Source of the DNA: Irineochytrium annulatum
Lineage: Eukaryota > Chytridiomycota > Chytridiomycetes > Chytridiales > Chytridiaceae
DNA: 28,581 bases
Assembly (NCBI GenBank): GCA_027600665.1
Contig: JADGJL010000258.1
Coordinates: forward strand, 1 to 28,581
Direction of reading: 5' to 3'
Shown here: positions 11,701 through 22,019 of the stretch, piece after piece
Layout: every line of letters starts with the position of its first letter
How positions within the stretch are numbered: the stretch's first letter is position 1
Program-made: the position numbers and the translations under genes
Notes under the pieces: generated by a model
The model's database searches: none
What the model was told of the DNA's origin: nothing
What the model saw: the letters and a program-made list of their open reading frames with translations, nothing else

Positions 11701-11883
11701 CGTTGCTCGACCGTCAGCGTCAGGTTGTTGAGCTGGACGCGTGTAAAACAAAGCCTTGTTGTCAGTAACCTCGGCCCGGAGCGACACGAACAATCTTGGC
11801 CAACAACCCACCTTCGCCAGCGACAACATTGACTCCGCGTGGAGTGTCTGGAACGACCGCGCGCCGTGGAGCTTCTCCTTCAT
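8790..11883 (-). CDS. Ras GTPase-activating protein with split catalytic domain
   Basis: Exons on the minus strand: 11883-11812, 11732-11519, 11459-10955, 10907-9661, 9610-9390, 9347-8790; all phases agree, giving 938 residues from ATG 11883. The RasGAP fold starts with LNNLTLTVEQRISNTLLANN. The arginine-finger segment is IIRDNNMAA (Arg about 107), followed by LAPPIRQI and the helix SLRRLCSFMKSLIDEV. The FLR-PA motif reads FLFLRLLLPAV (residues about 671-681) and is followed by DVFGI and FGAKEAYLTPMNSFL. Between VIERR (about 217) and VSEKLLG (about 663) sits a Ser/Pro/Thr-rich insert of about 445 residues with a His-rich patch. The protein should stimulate GTP hydrolysis by Ras at the membrane. 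Residues 754-938 are a low-complexity stretch followed by a helical tail. The start is uncertain: an upstream exon ending at 12018 could splice in frame to 11889. Confidence 0.85.
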
Positions 11884-12904
11884 GGTGGCCTATAAGGCTG
11901 CAGTTACGCGTCTTTCGGCGTCTGCCGCTATCGTTCGCAACGCGTCGGGGACAGTTGGCGTCTCGACGGCAATGGTAGCCTCTCCGTATAATGCCCGCGT
12001 CAGTCGCGACGATTTACGCGGCGACGAAAATCGATGCCATGACCCTTCACTTCAACCTCCGAGGCCTGGGATTGGCGTGAACGGCGAGGCTGGAAGGCTT
12101 TCATGCCACGCGAAGCCTCCAGATCCGGGAGATTGGGGGTCTGCGACCTATGAGAGGGACAGATCGTTTTGACTTATTTGTGAACGCAAATAGCCAGAGT
12201 GAATATTAAAGCATTGGAGACTCAATTGATGGGACAGGCGACTTTTCGACGCGGGAGCAAGCGCAGACGGCGGCACGACACTCGGTCGAGGTGCCGACCA
12301 TCATCCGGAAAGTATAGGATCTTTGAGGTAAGACAGCAGGCGCGGTGATTGTGCCTAAGGTGCTACCGGAAGGCAATTACCAGCGACCGGGTCCGTTGAC
12401 GTGGCGCCAATATCTTGCACCAAGCTCGGACGGTGCAACAGAACTGACGGTCCACCACAACGTTGCCCGGTCCGCGAGCCCGCCAAGTCGTGGGCGGACT
12501 GCATCACAACATTTGTGTGCTGGGAGAGCTTGAGGTGGCGAAGACGCGCTTCAAAGAGATAAAACGTATGTAAAGTTACTACGGTCAGAACTGTAACTGA
12601 GACGACATTTTGGGCGTGCAATGGCCTTCTTATGCGAGGGAAGGTGCGGCCTCGTACGGACATCATCGAAAAATCAATCTGCTTGCCATGTTACCATGGC
12701 ATGTCCAATAACCATGTAGGGGCTCGCCATCTTTCTTGGGGTTGGTAAAGGTTGCGGAGTCGGAACTTCATGGCTCTTGATGCGGCCACACAGACCGCTC
12801 TGGCCACACAGACCGCTCGGAGAAGATCCCGAGAGCGCATTGAGCAGCATGTGAAGCGTATCGAGCTGTAAATCTGAACTACGGGCGAGCGCCAAGTCCA
12901 ACAT
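11884..12904 (-). other. Possible 5' exons of the RasGAP gene, unresolved
   Basis: Directly upstream of ATG 11883 the same frame is open for about 150 bases and protein-like (LYGEATIAVETP, DALRTIAADAERRV), but is separated from the ATG by an in-frame TAG at 11892-11890. Alternatively, an exon in another frame ending at 12018 (…EVKGHGIDFRRR) can splice in frame across a 128-nt intron, 12017-11890, that ends in TTATAG. Further up, a minus-strand ORF at 12904-12674 starts MLDLALARSSDLQLDTLH and reaches a plausible donor after GGACATGCCATG. I could not chain these pieces cleanly, so the true N-terminus is unknown. Confidence 0.3.
12784..12819. repeat. Tandem 18-bp repeat, two copies
   Basis: GGCCACACAGACCGCTCT at 12784-12801 is followed at once by the same 18-mer with one change, at 12802-12819. 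On the minus strand it encodes a repeated Ser-Gly-Leu-Cys-Gly within the ORF starting at 12904. The length is a multiple of three, as expected if the stretch is translated. Confidence 0.8.
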
Positions 12905-12952
12905 GCCGTGTGCCCTTAGAGATTTGCATGACGGATCTTGTCCCGTACCCCC

Positions 12953-15038
12953 ATGCCCACCGTCATCATCCGCGACCGGTCAGCGCTGGTCCCAACGCCG
13001 GTCGAACGGACCGTGTCCGAGCTCGCGGGCGACCGCGTCGTGAAGGCCACGTGGTTCTCCGTCCCGATGTCGGTGAGAGGAGCGTGTTTTGATGACTTTA
13101 TACTAATAGATGTTGCGCCAGGTGCTAATTCTGATCTTGATGGCCGTGGCCGTCGCTGCTACCGTCTTCCCGCTCTCGTTCCTGCTCACAGACACGTCGA
13201 ACAATTCCATCAAATCGCTCACGACGCTCTCTCTCTCCCTCGGAATCATGCAGGTAACACTTTATGATGCGACTACGAACGCGCCATGTAACCTTAAATT
13301 CAATTGAAAAAAGGTAACCCAGGGCGTCGAGTCTACGATCCGTAGCTCAGCTCAAATCCTCGACGCGCTGCTCTCGAGTCCCTTCTTTACAGACGACTTC
13401 ATGCTCCACAGCGCAAACCTGAGCGCGTCCCCGGGCATCCTTGTTTCGATGATGAGGGGTCTGAGGACGTTCGACTACAACTCGGCATTGGTATGCCAGA
13501 CTCCTGGGGTCACTGCACTGGGGCCGATGGGGAATTACACGAACAGAACCAACATACAGGCCGTGTACTCAAATGTGACAGTCGGGGGGCCGAAGGTGCC
13601 GGTGGCTTTGATATCAGGTAATAACCTGGCGCAGGGAACCGGGGGACGGGTTGTACTTATTTATGGCGCGCAGCGCTCTTTTTTGTCATCTCTATCCTAA
13701 TTTTGCAACGCTCTCCGCTGTACCCATATATTGCAAACTTGCAATTCGATTTTACTCATTTCTTGGAAAATAACGTACAGACCAAACAACACTGCCGTTC
13801 GTCAGCATCATCATGCTGAGCCCCGACTACATGAAATCTATCGGTGGATTTAAATTGCCCAGTGGCGTCGCGAATAGCGGCGACGTTGCGTTGGTAAACC
13901 AGCTCTCTAAATCGCCGACCGTCGGGCCTTACTTTGGTGAGTATTTGCAAATGTTGTTCTATTCCCAACATCTCGACTTCAGACATCTCGAAGCTTGTAA
14001 CCCCCGATGAAATCTTTTGGCGTGAGTATTTAAAGATGTTATCAGACCACGTTGTGGCATCTCTAATATTTGCAATTTCTTAGAAATGTCTTACTACCGG
14101 AACTTCTGGGCCAATACAAGCCTGGCCGGCAAGACCGCGCCTGACTTCACTTGCAGTATCGGCTACCGGATCGACAACAGCCTCACCCCCCACTTAAATT
14201 CAGTCACTTTGACGAACAACAGCATCATTATGCTCATGAGCGGGGATGGGAGGCTGATTTGTAAGTCCACAATCGGCATAGTATGTTTTTAATTCAAGCA
14301 TAAAGCGACGAACAAGGCTTTCACCATCTCCGCCAATTTTACCAGCGTTGAACGTTTGTCGCCAGACCTATCGCCCAACCCGCAGGTAGCCGCACTTGGT
14401 AAGTGCCTACTGGCTGTCTACGGCTCGTATGGCAACATCACGGCCGTGACGAACGGGACGCAGGTGCAGGTGCACGCCGCATTGCTTGCGGAGGGGCAGA
14501 ACTGGTTTGTCAGCGCGTCGACGATCGTGGTCCACGGGACCGACTTTATTGTCGCGATCGGACTGCCAAGGTCGGACATGTTCCAGGCGATGGATTTAGG
14601 TATGTTTGTTTTGTACTTGTAGCCTCTATGGCCGTAACTAAATTGAGCATTGCATCTGTCTGTCATAGCGGAAAGGAACGCCGTCATCATCGGAGCTACC
14701 GTTGCAGTGGGCGGGATTCTCTTGACGGCTACCATGACCTTCCTCACGCTGCGGCCACTCCAAAAGATGGCGAAGAGCATGACTGAAGTAAATGTTTATG
14801 ATGACATTTGCCGTCCGCTAACGCTGCTCATCCGCAGCTGACGAAGTTTGACTTCTCCTCTCTCGAGTCAGGCGCTCTCAACTCCCGGTCTACAATGTCC
14901 GAGATTAGGGCCATCGAGAGCGTTTTCGACGTCATGGTAAAAGCTTTCGCTGGGGCCATTCGCGAAAATAGGGCCCTGAATTCCGGATCAGCCTTCGCGA
15001 AAAGCTCGCAGTCGGGAAAGACGGCGTACGGCCGGTAA
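12953..15038 (+). CDS. Two-pass Cache-domain receptor without output domain (copy A)
   Basis: Exons: 12953-13072, 13122-13253, 13323-13617, 13781-13936, 13983-14021, 14084-14260, 14306-14599, 14669-14787, 14838-15038; all in phase, 510 residues. Order: a 40-residue cytoplasmic tail, TM1 (VLILILMAVAVAATV), an external region of about 320 residues with several N-glycosylation sites (NLS, NYT, NRT, NVT, NTS), TM2 (AVIIGATVAVGGILL), then a short juxtamembrane segment. The external part ends FIVAIGLPRSDMF just before TM2, as double-Cache sensor domains do. The cytoplasmic piece KFDFSSLESGALNSRS…VFDVMVKAFAGAIRENRAL is helical and resembles the linker ahead of catalytic domains in receptor cyclases or kinases. 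The protein stops about 20 residues later, so no enzyme is attached. The third exon could instead start at 13314, still in frame. The function, sensing an external ligand, is inferred. Confidence 0.75.
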
Positions 15039-15286
15039 ATTGGGAGCGTCGCCAATGTTGCTGACGTTAAGCACCACAATACCTTTTCTTTGTATCAATA
15101 CATTACCGCGCCATCTCGCTGCAACACCGATGCCGGTGATATCCGTCAACTGAAATTTCTCCATGAGGGAGGCGAGAACCCTGCCCTCTTTTCGTTAAAC
15201 GATCATGAGGTAGCGATCAACAAAGCGAGATTTACGCGTCGTTGCCACCCTGGTTTTTTCGGCCTCCACGCACCTCCAGCGTCAAC

Positions 15287-17354
15287 ATGACCGGCAACGC
15301 GTACGACGGTGTCCCGACCGAAGACTCCAAGGCCACCGATGTGCCAGCCCGGCGGCGCGGTCCCGCGGTCCCCATAACCGCCGTCGTCGTCGCGCTCCTC
15401 GCTGTCCTGGTGTCGTCCGTTACGCTTCCGGTGAGACCGATCGCCATCCATGGATTCATCCCCTGCAATCGCTAACCTGCAGTCTTCAGTTGGGCTTCAT
15501 CGTTTACGAGACGTCCAACACGGTGACGAATAGCATTCTGGAGAAGCTGTTCGAGGTGAGAAAGTGGGCCAGTAAAGTCGCGCGCTGATCATGAATCCAT
15601 CACTAAAGGCTATCTTGTTCCAAACGGCGACACAAATGGGTATTCTCATAACTTTAGTTATGCATGTATTTCCAGAGTGCTAACAATCCGTTGCAGAAGG
15701 GTACTACGGTCAAATTGCCAAGGTATCTATTGCTAAATCACCTGCTTGTGCTAATATACATGGTTAGGAACTTACAGCTGTAACAAAATCGCCGGCGATT
15801 GCCGACGCTTTCTTGCACAACTCGCAAGATATGTCGGTGCCAATGGTCCGTCCGGTCCTGTGTCCTTAGCACTTACTGCTTTCAAAACAGTCTAACGTCA
15901 CAACGCCGCTAGCTCTTGCTCTGAGTAGGTTCCCCGACCTCGGAGGTAAGCACGCGTTTGTTGCTGGACAAGTTTGCGACTTATAACTTTTATCGCTAGG
16001 CCTCACCTGTGTCTCGTACCCAAATGCAAGCGGGGCCATACCGACGGGTGGCAAGCTCGTGCAGAACTTCACCGTCGTTGCCATTGCATCTCAGCCGTGC
16101 TCCCAGTTCGGAATCGACGCTTTTCCCACCTGCTACTTCAGAGCATATGTGGATTTCCGGCACGGGCTTGATGTCTATGGCAAGATTCTGCATCCAACAG
16201 ACTTCACGGACATATGTAAGACTTCAGGCCTGAAGAATAACAACTACTGAAGACTTGTTTTTAAGCACCAGAATTTTTGATGATTTCGCCGATGCCGATG
16301 CCCTTGTTTGATCAATTCTTCGATCTTTCTTTGAAGCCAGTCTACCAAATCTACTTTGCGGGCGGAGTGTTCCAGCACTGGACTGCGACTTTCAGCTACA
16401 TCCACAACCTAAACCCGAGCAGGAAAGAAAGTAATATCTTGTGCCAAGGTACTCCCGCCATCACAGGTGGTTTGCTGATGTAGTTTCGAAGCCAACCTGG
16501 CCGGTCATACAAATCTTAACGACGTCCTTATTGCGAACAAGCCAAGCAACGGCTCCATCATGTTCATCCTTGACGACTTGGGTTTTATGTGGTTAAGCAC
16601 CAACAATGACACCCTAACCTTCAACACGTCCGAGCGCCAAACCGCAACTGAAAACTTCAACCCCGCGATTGCTACTGCAGGCAGGTTTCTCACCTCTCAA
16701 TACGGCTCTATGACCTCGTTGCCCAACTCGACGGACCTCCAAACTATAGAGGTTGGCTCGACGGCGTGGGTGCTCACGACGCGCGCTGTTACCATGTTGC
16801 CATCGCCGCAGGTCTTCCAGCTCGTCCTCCTTGTGCCTAGAAACGACTACTACGGTTCGTGCACTCGTAAAATTCTTCTTCCCAATCATTTGGTAATCTA
16901 ATGGGCTTGCCTTTTGCATGCGGCTTTAGGTCAGATGGAGAACGCTTCAATCAAAGCGGTCATCATTGCCTCTGCACTGACAATCCTAGGAGTCGGGGTC
17001 GCAGTGTTGTACGGCTATCTCTCATCCCGCCCTTTACGCGTGATGCAGCGTCACATGGTCCAGGTACAACTTTATTATCCAGCTGTTGCATAATGTGCCA
17101 GTTAAAACAATCGTCAGCTCTCAAAGTTCGACTTCTCCGTCCTGGAGCGTGATCAGCTTGAGAGCACGAGCTATATCCGTGAGACGCGGGATGTCGAGAG
17201 CACGTTTTTGACGATGGTAAAAGCGTTCGCGAACGCCATCAAAAAGAACAAGGAGCTGTCGACTACGACGAAAGGGACGTCCTCGTCGCTAAGGAACAAC
17301 ACCCAGATGAACACCGTGCTGCGCAGCACGGTTATGCAGCCCGTGAAAGAGTGA
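15287..17354 (+). CDS. Two-pass Cache-domain receptor without output domain (copy B)
   Basis: Exons: 15287-15430, 15490-15571, 15697-15722, 15768-15836, 15891-15945, 16000-16215, 16266-16430, 16492-16854, 16930-17063, 17118-17354; all in phase, 496 residues. It is the tandem paralogue of the gene 249 bp upstream. Order: cytoplasmic tail, TM1 (VPITAVVVALLAVLV), an external Cache-like region ending FQLVLLVPRNDYY, TM2 (AVIIASALTILGVGVAVL), then KFDFSVLERDQLES…STFLTMVKAFANAIKKNKEL and a Thr/Ser-rich end. The last two introns (phase 1 before TM2, phase 0 before the KFDF block) match those of copy A. Like copy A it lacks a catalytic domain, and none is encoded downstream. Acceptors at 16265 and 16491 were chosen because the nearby CAG or TAG alternatives break frame. 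Confidence 0.75.
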
Positions 17355-18011
17355 CAATAAGGTGCCAGGATAAGCGTTTGCTTATTCAACAAATTACACA
17401 TAGATTTGGCCTGCCGCCCCCTCCGTTAGACTTACTCTGTGAGCATATCTAATGTTTTCTTTATTCCATGTTGGTTGCGTCTCTTCACATTGCTTACAAC
17501 GCAAGCGTAACGCCCAAACTATACTTAGAGTTTCAAAGCACCTTTGTTTTCTTCTACATGAATATTCGTTAACCCTTACCTTCGTGAGGTTCTCTAACAA
17601 ATGGTTACTGGTTTCGCCACGTCTCACGTTTGAATACTATCCGAGTCAAAATATCCTGCTTGGCAGGGAACACCGTGTTGTCTGACCGCATTGATTGCTA
17701 TTCCTCATATCGTTCGACAATTGACTTGCCAATTCAAAAGATGATGAATATGTTAATATGTACCATTGTGCATTTTACATATATCAACCCCTCACTTTAG
17801 TGAACGAAAACAAATGAGAATGAACAAACCAAAGGAGAGCAACTACAGGACCTGCAACCAAGTTTTTGATGACGTTATAACACGGACTAAGTTTAGGGAT
17901 TGCTAACATCGCTAGTGCAAGTGAAACTTTTTCAGCAAAGCACTCCTGAAGCGATGAACACGAAAATCTAATTTTAAGCTGTGATATGAAACTTCCTTAA
18001 CTCCCGTCCTA
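17355..18011. other. AT-rich intergenic stretch
   Basis: No supportable gene. Short ORFs on both strands around 17394-17685 have no recognisable motif. The composition turns AT-rich around 17690-17990, which fits the 3' flank of the copy B receptor gene. I saw no repeats, tRNA or mobile element. Confidence 0.5.
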
Positions 18012-18781
18012 GCCGGTGGACCTTATCCGCGAAGCCGTCACGGCCGAAGCCGGGGAGATCCGGCCAGAGTTTGCCAAGGGCAATGAAGAACTCGCTGTGG
18101 AACTTAGTTTAGCAATCGCAATGTCGGAACACTTCAACCCACCTTTCTTCGACGGTCAATTTGAGCATCGCCTGCCCGAGTTCATTGACCGTGATGGTCG
18201 TGGACGAGTTGGAGCCGGTTGTGGCGTTGCGCTTCGAAGTGGTCCGATCTGGCCTTCCGTAGACGTCTGCGCATAAACTCGAGTCAGTTTACTCTCCAGA
18301 CTAACCCGTGCACCCATAAACAGCTGTCCCGTGTACGTACTATGTCGTGCCTGCGATGAGAATATCACACCATGCCTCTCACGCCTAGCCTCGACCTATT
18401 TAAATAAGCGTAGTGTAATGAGTGAGACAGCTTCTAAGACCTCTCTGCCCGCACCCTTTGACATACCTTCTCGCGGTTCCACGACGCGGTCAACTTAAGA
18501 AGCTCCTGTAGGGCCATGGCAGGGTCTATCTCGGCCTGAGTAGGGCTAGACGGTGGGATCGACAAGTCAGGCCCGGCGTATGGCTTTATCTCCTCGAGCG
18601 GTAAGCCTGAAGGGCAGTACGGCGGGCTCGTGGCTCTCTCGTACATGTAGTTGTGGTCGCATTCTTGAAATATAGAGGGAGGCCCGTGAATTGGGCTGGT
18701 GTTCACGAATTTGCTGGGATGGAGAACAATAGTCGCTATCAGACAGAAGAACCAAATTGACTCCTCGCGGCCTCTTTCCAT
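18012..18781 (-). other. Probable coding fragments of an unrecognised minus-strand gene
   Basis: The clearest piece is a minus-strand stretch from about 18663 to 18468 reading YMYERATSPPYCPSG, EEIKPYAGPDLSIPPSSPTQ and ALQELLKLTASWNREK. It ends at a good GTATGT donor (18466). Further down, a Ser/Thr-rich stretch (SSTTITVNELGQAMLKLTVEE) around 18210-18160 can splice across a 40-odd-base intron to a tail ending at a TAG near 18012. The joins between these pieces are not unique, and a plus-strand ORF at 18016-18276 overlaps and also looks protein-like. Strand and exon structure are therefore unproven. I recognise no family. Confidence 0.3.
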
Positions 18782-20314
18782 TTAAGAAGCCTTCACTCGC
18801 GTCGCCAAACTCACCGAGACATCCTGAATCGCAGGAGAGACGGGTGTACAGGAGGTGGTCGGAGGACCGCTTGCTTCGTTCAACTAGCGATGACTGATGC
18901 GCAACCAAGGAAACCTGGAGTCAGAGTTGGCCGGTACTGATCGCGTCGGTTCCTGAAAGCCGCTTGGTAAGTACACCATGCGCATTCCCCGACGCCCGGT
19001 TTCGCCATGTCACTCCACTCAGGCCAACCGCCACTACCACCTCCATCCGGCACCCAACTCACCAAAAACTTCCGGGACGCGTGAGGAGACAACAGGAGTC
19101 GGGGAAGCTCCGAGAAAGTGATGCGGCGTCGTTACTGTTGGGTGGGTGGTTCAACAGATGCAGCCGCCTAAGAAGGTGGAGACAGCGTTGTAAGCAACGG
19201 CTCATCCAAGTCCGACTTCCTCTTGTGCCGTCCCATGACCCTGCGTTGCCCTCACGTCCCCCTGCTGCTGCCGAAGGGCACCTGGCTTCTAAAGCAGTCT
19301 GGCCTCATCCTCTGGGCTCAGCGGGACACCGTTACCAAGCCCGCCTTTGCTCCGTCACCCATGCCCTTCCTTATTAACGAAATGCACTGCTGTCGTCACC
19401 AAACTCACCGACCGGTCCCTTGGTCGAGGGTGGAAGTTGGGGTGGAAGCTGCAGTTGACAACTCAAAACATGGCCTAAGAGCGGCAGGCCGCGACTTGGC
19501 GGTGCGGACGAGCGATAGGCGAGGGCTGGCTGTCGCGCGCATCGATCCCTATCAAGGGTGGGTAAATCTCGCGCTCCCTCGGGTCCATCAAGGTGCCCAG
19601 GGTGCCTCATCAAAATGATATTTATTAAGACTGGCTTCCTTGACGATATAAGACTGACCAGCCTCGGGCTGTTGGCCGGCCGCTGGGACCACGAGGCCAG
19701 GGTCTGCCTGCTTATCAGACCGGTTGTGGGATGCAATATGAGCCGCAACTGGGGAGCTGGTTAGTGCGATGGTCGGAGACAAAGGGTCGCCGCGCGCTTA
19801 TTAACTCAGGGCAAGATGGTGGTGTGCCCGCGGCGTGCTGAGTGGTGTGAGGACACGTGAGCGAGCAATCAATGGTTGCTGGTGGGGTCGACCATATAGG
19901 GAGGATGCTGCTTAGATCGCCTGCTGCGCGAAGCCACTAAATGGAAGGCCGTTGAGATCAACGATACAGCAACAAGTGCTCATCATTGGCGTGCCTTCCG
20001 TCTGCTCTGACGGGTGCGTAAGATAATCGGGCGGAATGCTTGTTGTTTGCAAGTAGTGAGAACCACAGTACATCAAACGCTTAGTAAAATGCAGTATATT
20101 CTGTGCTCACTACTCGTTCTTGGTATATTTCGACAAAGCATAAAAGAAATGCTGATGTGCATCGACACGCAAGATTTAAAGACGAAACTTATAATAACGA
20201 GAAGAAACGCAGCAGAAAAGATAATTGCAAAGGTCCTCGACGCCAACCAACGGCAGACATGATATATAACCCCGCCCGTCATGCCGGGGTGTCGCCGCCT
20301 GCCTCCCGTTTCCT
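18782..20314. other. Unassigned interval
   Basis: GC-rich DNA with many overlapping short ORFs on both strands (for example 19374-19748 minus, 19223-19618 plus), none with a recognisable domain. A short minus-strand start, MGRHKRKSDLDEP at 19236, looks plausible but leads into an in-frame TAG, and removing it would need a 31-nt intron. The region may hold the 5' part of the unresolved minus-strand gene and the 3' flank of the hydrolase gene. No RNA gene or mobile element was seen. Confidence 0.4.
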
Positions 20315-21408
20315 TCACACCAACGCCCCACCCGCCGGTGGCACACTCAGCAAAATATACATGACCTGAGCGAAGTACCCGTGAGTCTGCCTGGTGGGAT
20401 GATGCCCATCCCACCAGAAAAACGTATCCGCAGCGCCTCTGCACGCCCCCACCGCCGTCCCACCGGCACTGCACGCCGCGTTCTGTATGGTCGCGAGCGG
20501 GACGCCGTAAAAGTACGGGGCGTTGGCCCACAGGTACGTCTTGACGGTGTACTGCGTGTCGAACATCCACACGTTCGCGTTGGGCACGTACGTCTTGAAC
20601 GTCGCGGGGACAGTCGCAAGCGCGGTGTTCATCGTCGCGATCTCGGCCTGGATGTTCGCAATGGTCGCGGGCGCCTGTTGCTGATTCTCCGGCGCCTGAT
20701 CGTTGGGGTACATGGTGCCAAGAAGGAAATTCTTGGCCCCGGCCTGCGCGAGCGCGGCCATTTGGTTCTGGTAGCAAAGCGCGACGAGCTGCGAGACGGT
20801 CGCGTTGTTTTTTGCGCCCTGGCCCGATATATCCTGGGTGGCGGGGAGGAACAGGTAGAGTGTTGTCTGCGGGTTTAGGGCCGTCACGAGCCCCGCGGCG
20901 AGGGTTGACGCGACCTGTTGGACGACGGACTGGGGCTGGTTGGCGGCCGGCATGGGTTGCCCAAACTGTGCGCGGTTTTATTAGCCGTCAGTCTTCACAG
21001 CGGGAAGGCGGAAAAGTAACTCACAATCGTGTTATCGCACGCGGCACCGCTGAAGGCCATATTGTGCAAAGTCGCATTCAACAACGGCCCAACGCATCCT
21101 CCCGGTCCATTAGGATTGAGGGGCGGGCTCCCGTTCGTGCCCGCGAGCCTCTCGGCGAATGTCGGCCCGTTCGAGTTCCTCCCCGTGAACTGGACATTGC
21201 CCTGCGGGTCGATGACTAGCGCCTGGGACGGAAGAGGTGCGTTGTTACGGTGCCCGTCGTCGATGTAGGATGCGCCAAAGACGACGATGTCGGTGAAGCG
21301 GACCAGCGGGGCGAGGTTGGTATAGCCAGGAGCCGTGCAGGCGCCCGCAAGGGCCGCGGGGACGCCGGCGAGGAGGAGGGTGGTGAGGGACGCGATGGAC
21401 GCCAGCAT
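20315..21408 (-). CDS. Secreted SGNH/GDSL-family hydrolase
   Basis: Two exons, 21408-21025 and 20965-20315, flank a 59-nt GT-AG intron; 344 residues, the usual size for fungal GDSL esterases. Residues 1-22 (MLASIASLTTLLLAGVPAAL…) form a signal peptide, so the enzyme should be exported. Block I is VVFGASYIDDG with nucleophile Ser47; it is followed by GRNSNGPTFAERLAG and NMAFSGAACDN, both typical of the family. The C-terminal block FFWWDGHHPT supplies Asp314 and His317. The block III position reads PATQDIS, where most members have an Asn-Asp pair, so the oxyanion-hole Asn appears replaced by Gln. The likely reaction is ester hydrolysis on lipid or acetylated polysaccharide; the substrate cannot be told from sequence. 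The ATG at 21408 was chosen because it begins the signal peptide. Confidence 0.88.
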
Positions 21409-22019
21409 GGTGAGCAAACAACGGCCGCTTTCTTGGCAAAATCGCCCACTGAAACAGGATAAAAGGGGCTGCATGCAGGGCGGCTCCAGCTTGCGGTGAC
21501 ATAATCCGCGACGACATTCTGGCCATGACCTGCACCAGCAACGCCACGTCCAGAACGTGGACATAAGCTATGGCACGCGAATTCGAAGCGATGGTCGCAG
21601 TCCCATCCCCGGCACTTCGTTTGTTGAATTCAACCACATCGAGAATACGTCCAGCGCGTCTTGCAGCCACCGCTTTATCAATCCAACAATAATGTTGTCT
21701 AGTCGGTGGTGCTGGACTTGGGATTTGGAGGATCAAGAATGACAACTCCGCCAGCGTGGCTTGTACACAGATGGGGAACATCCATCGTTACTACTATTAC
21801 TATAAACCATAAAAGAATTGAAGTCGTCGCCACTCCGCTTACGTTGCTCAATGGCGTTCGCTCCGTCAAGCGTTCGCGTTCGGCTTTGGTCCGCAACCTC
21901 CGCGATCTCCAGCGGGATCTCCACCCTGAAGATCGACGGCCGTTCACATCCTCCCGTCACTCACGACAGGCGCTTATCAACGACGACGGTGAACGACTGA
22001 ACGAACGCACTCGAACGCT
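21409..22019. promoter_or_regulatory. Divergent intergenic region
   Basis: About 610 bp separate the start codons of the hydrolase (-) and the cyclic-nucleotide/F-box gene (+), so it should hold both promoters. An AT-rich block, ACTATTACTATAAACC, lies around 21792-21807 and contains a TATAAA. ORFs here on both strands have no recognisable content. No specific factor site can be assigned. Confidence 0.4.

Noticed and set aside
11890..11907. An 18-nt intron, GTAACT to TTATAG, removing the in-frame TAG upstream of RasGAP
   Set aside because: It is too short for fungal splicing; the 128-nt intron ending at the same AG explains the site better.
11756..12172. Plus-strand ORF of 138 codons opposite the RasGAP 5' region
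   Set aside because: It overlaps well-supported RasGAP exons on the other strand and has no recognisable content, so it is taken as a shadow.
13073..13109. A 37-nt intron ending at ACTAATAG in receptor copy A
   Set aside because: The branch-like TACTAAT would lie only a few bases from the acceptor; the CAG at 13121 gives a better spaced 49-nt intron in the same frame.
19168..19236. Start MGRHKRKSDLDEP leading to a spliced minus-strand protein
   Set aside because: It needs a 31-nt intron with a GTTGCT donor, shorter than any other intron here, or readthrough of a TAG.
18799..19412. Similar short segments containing CCAAACTCACCGA near 18806 and 19399
   Set aside because: The shared core is only about 13-16 bases, with no consistent flanks, so chance or a shared splice-site context is enough.
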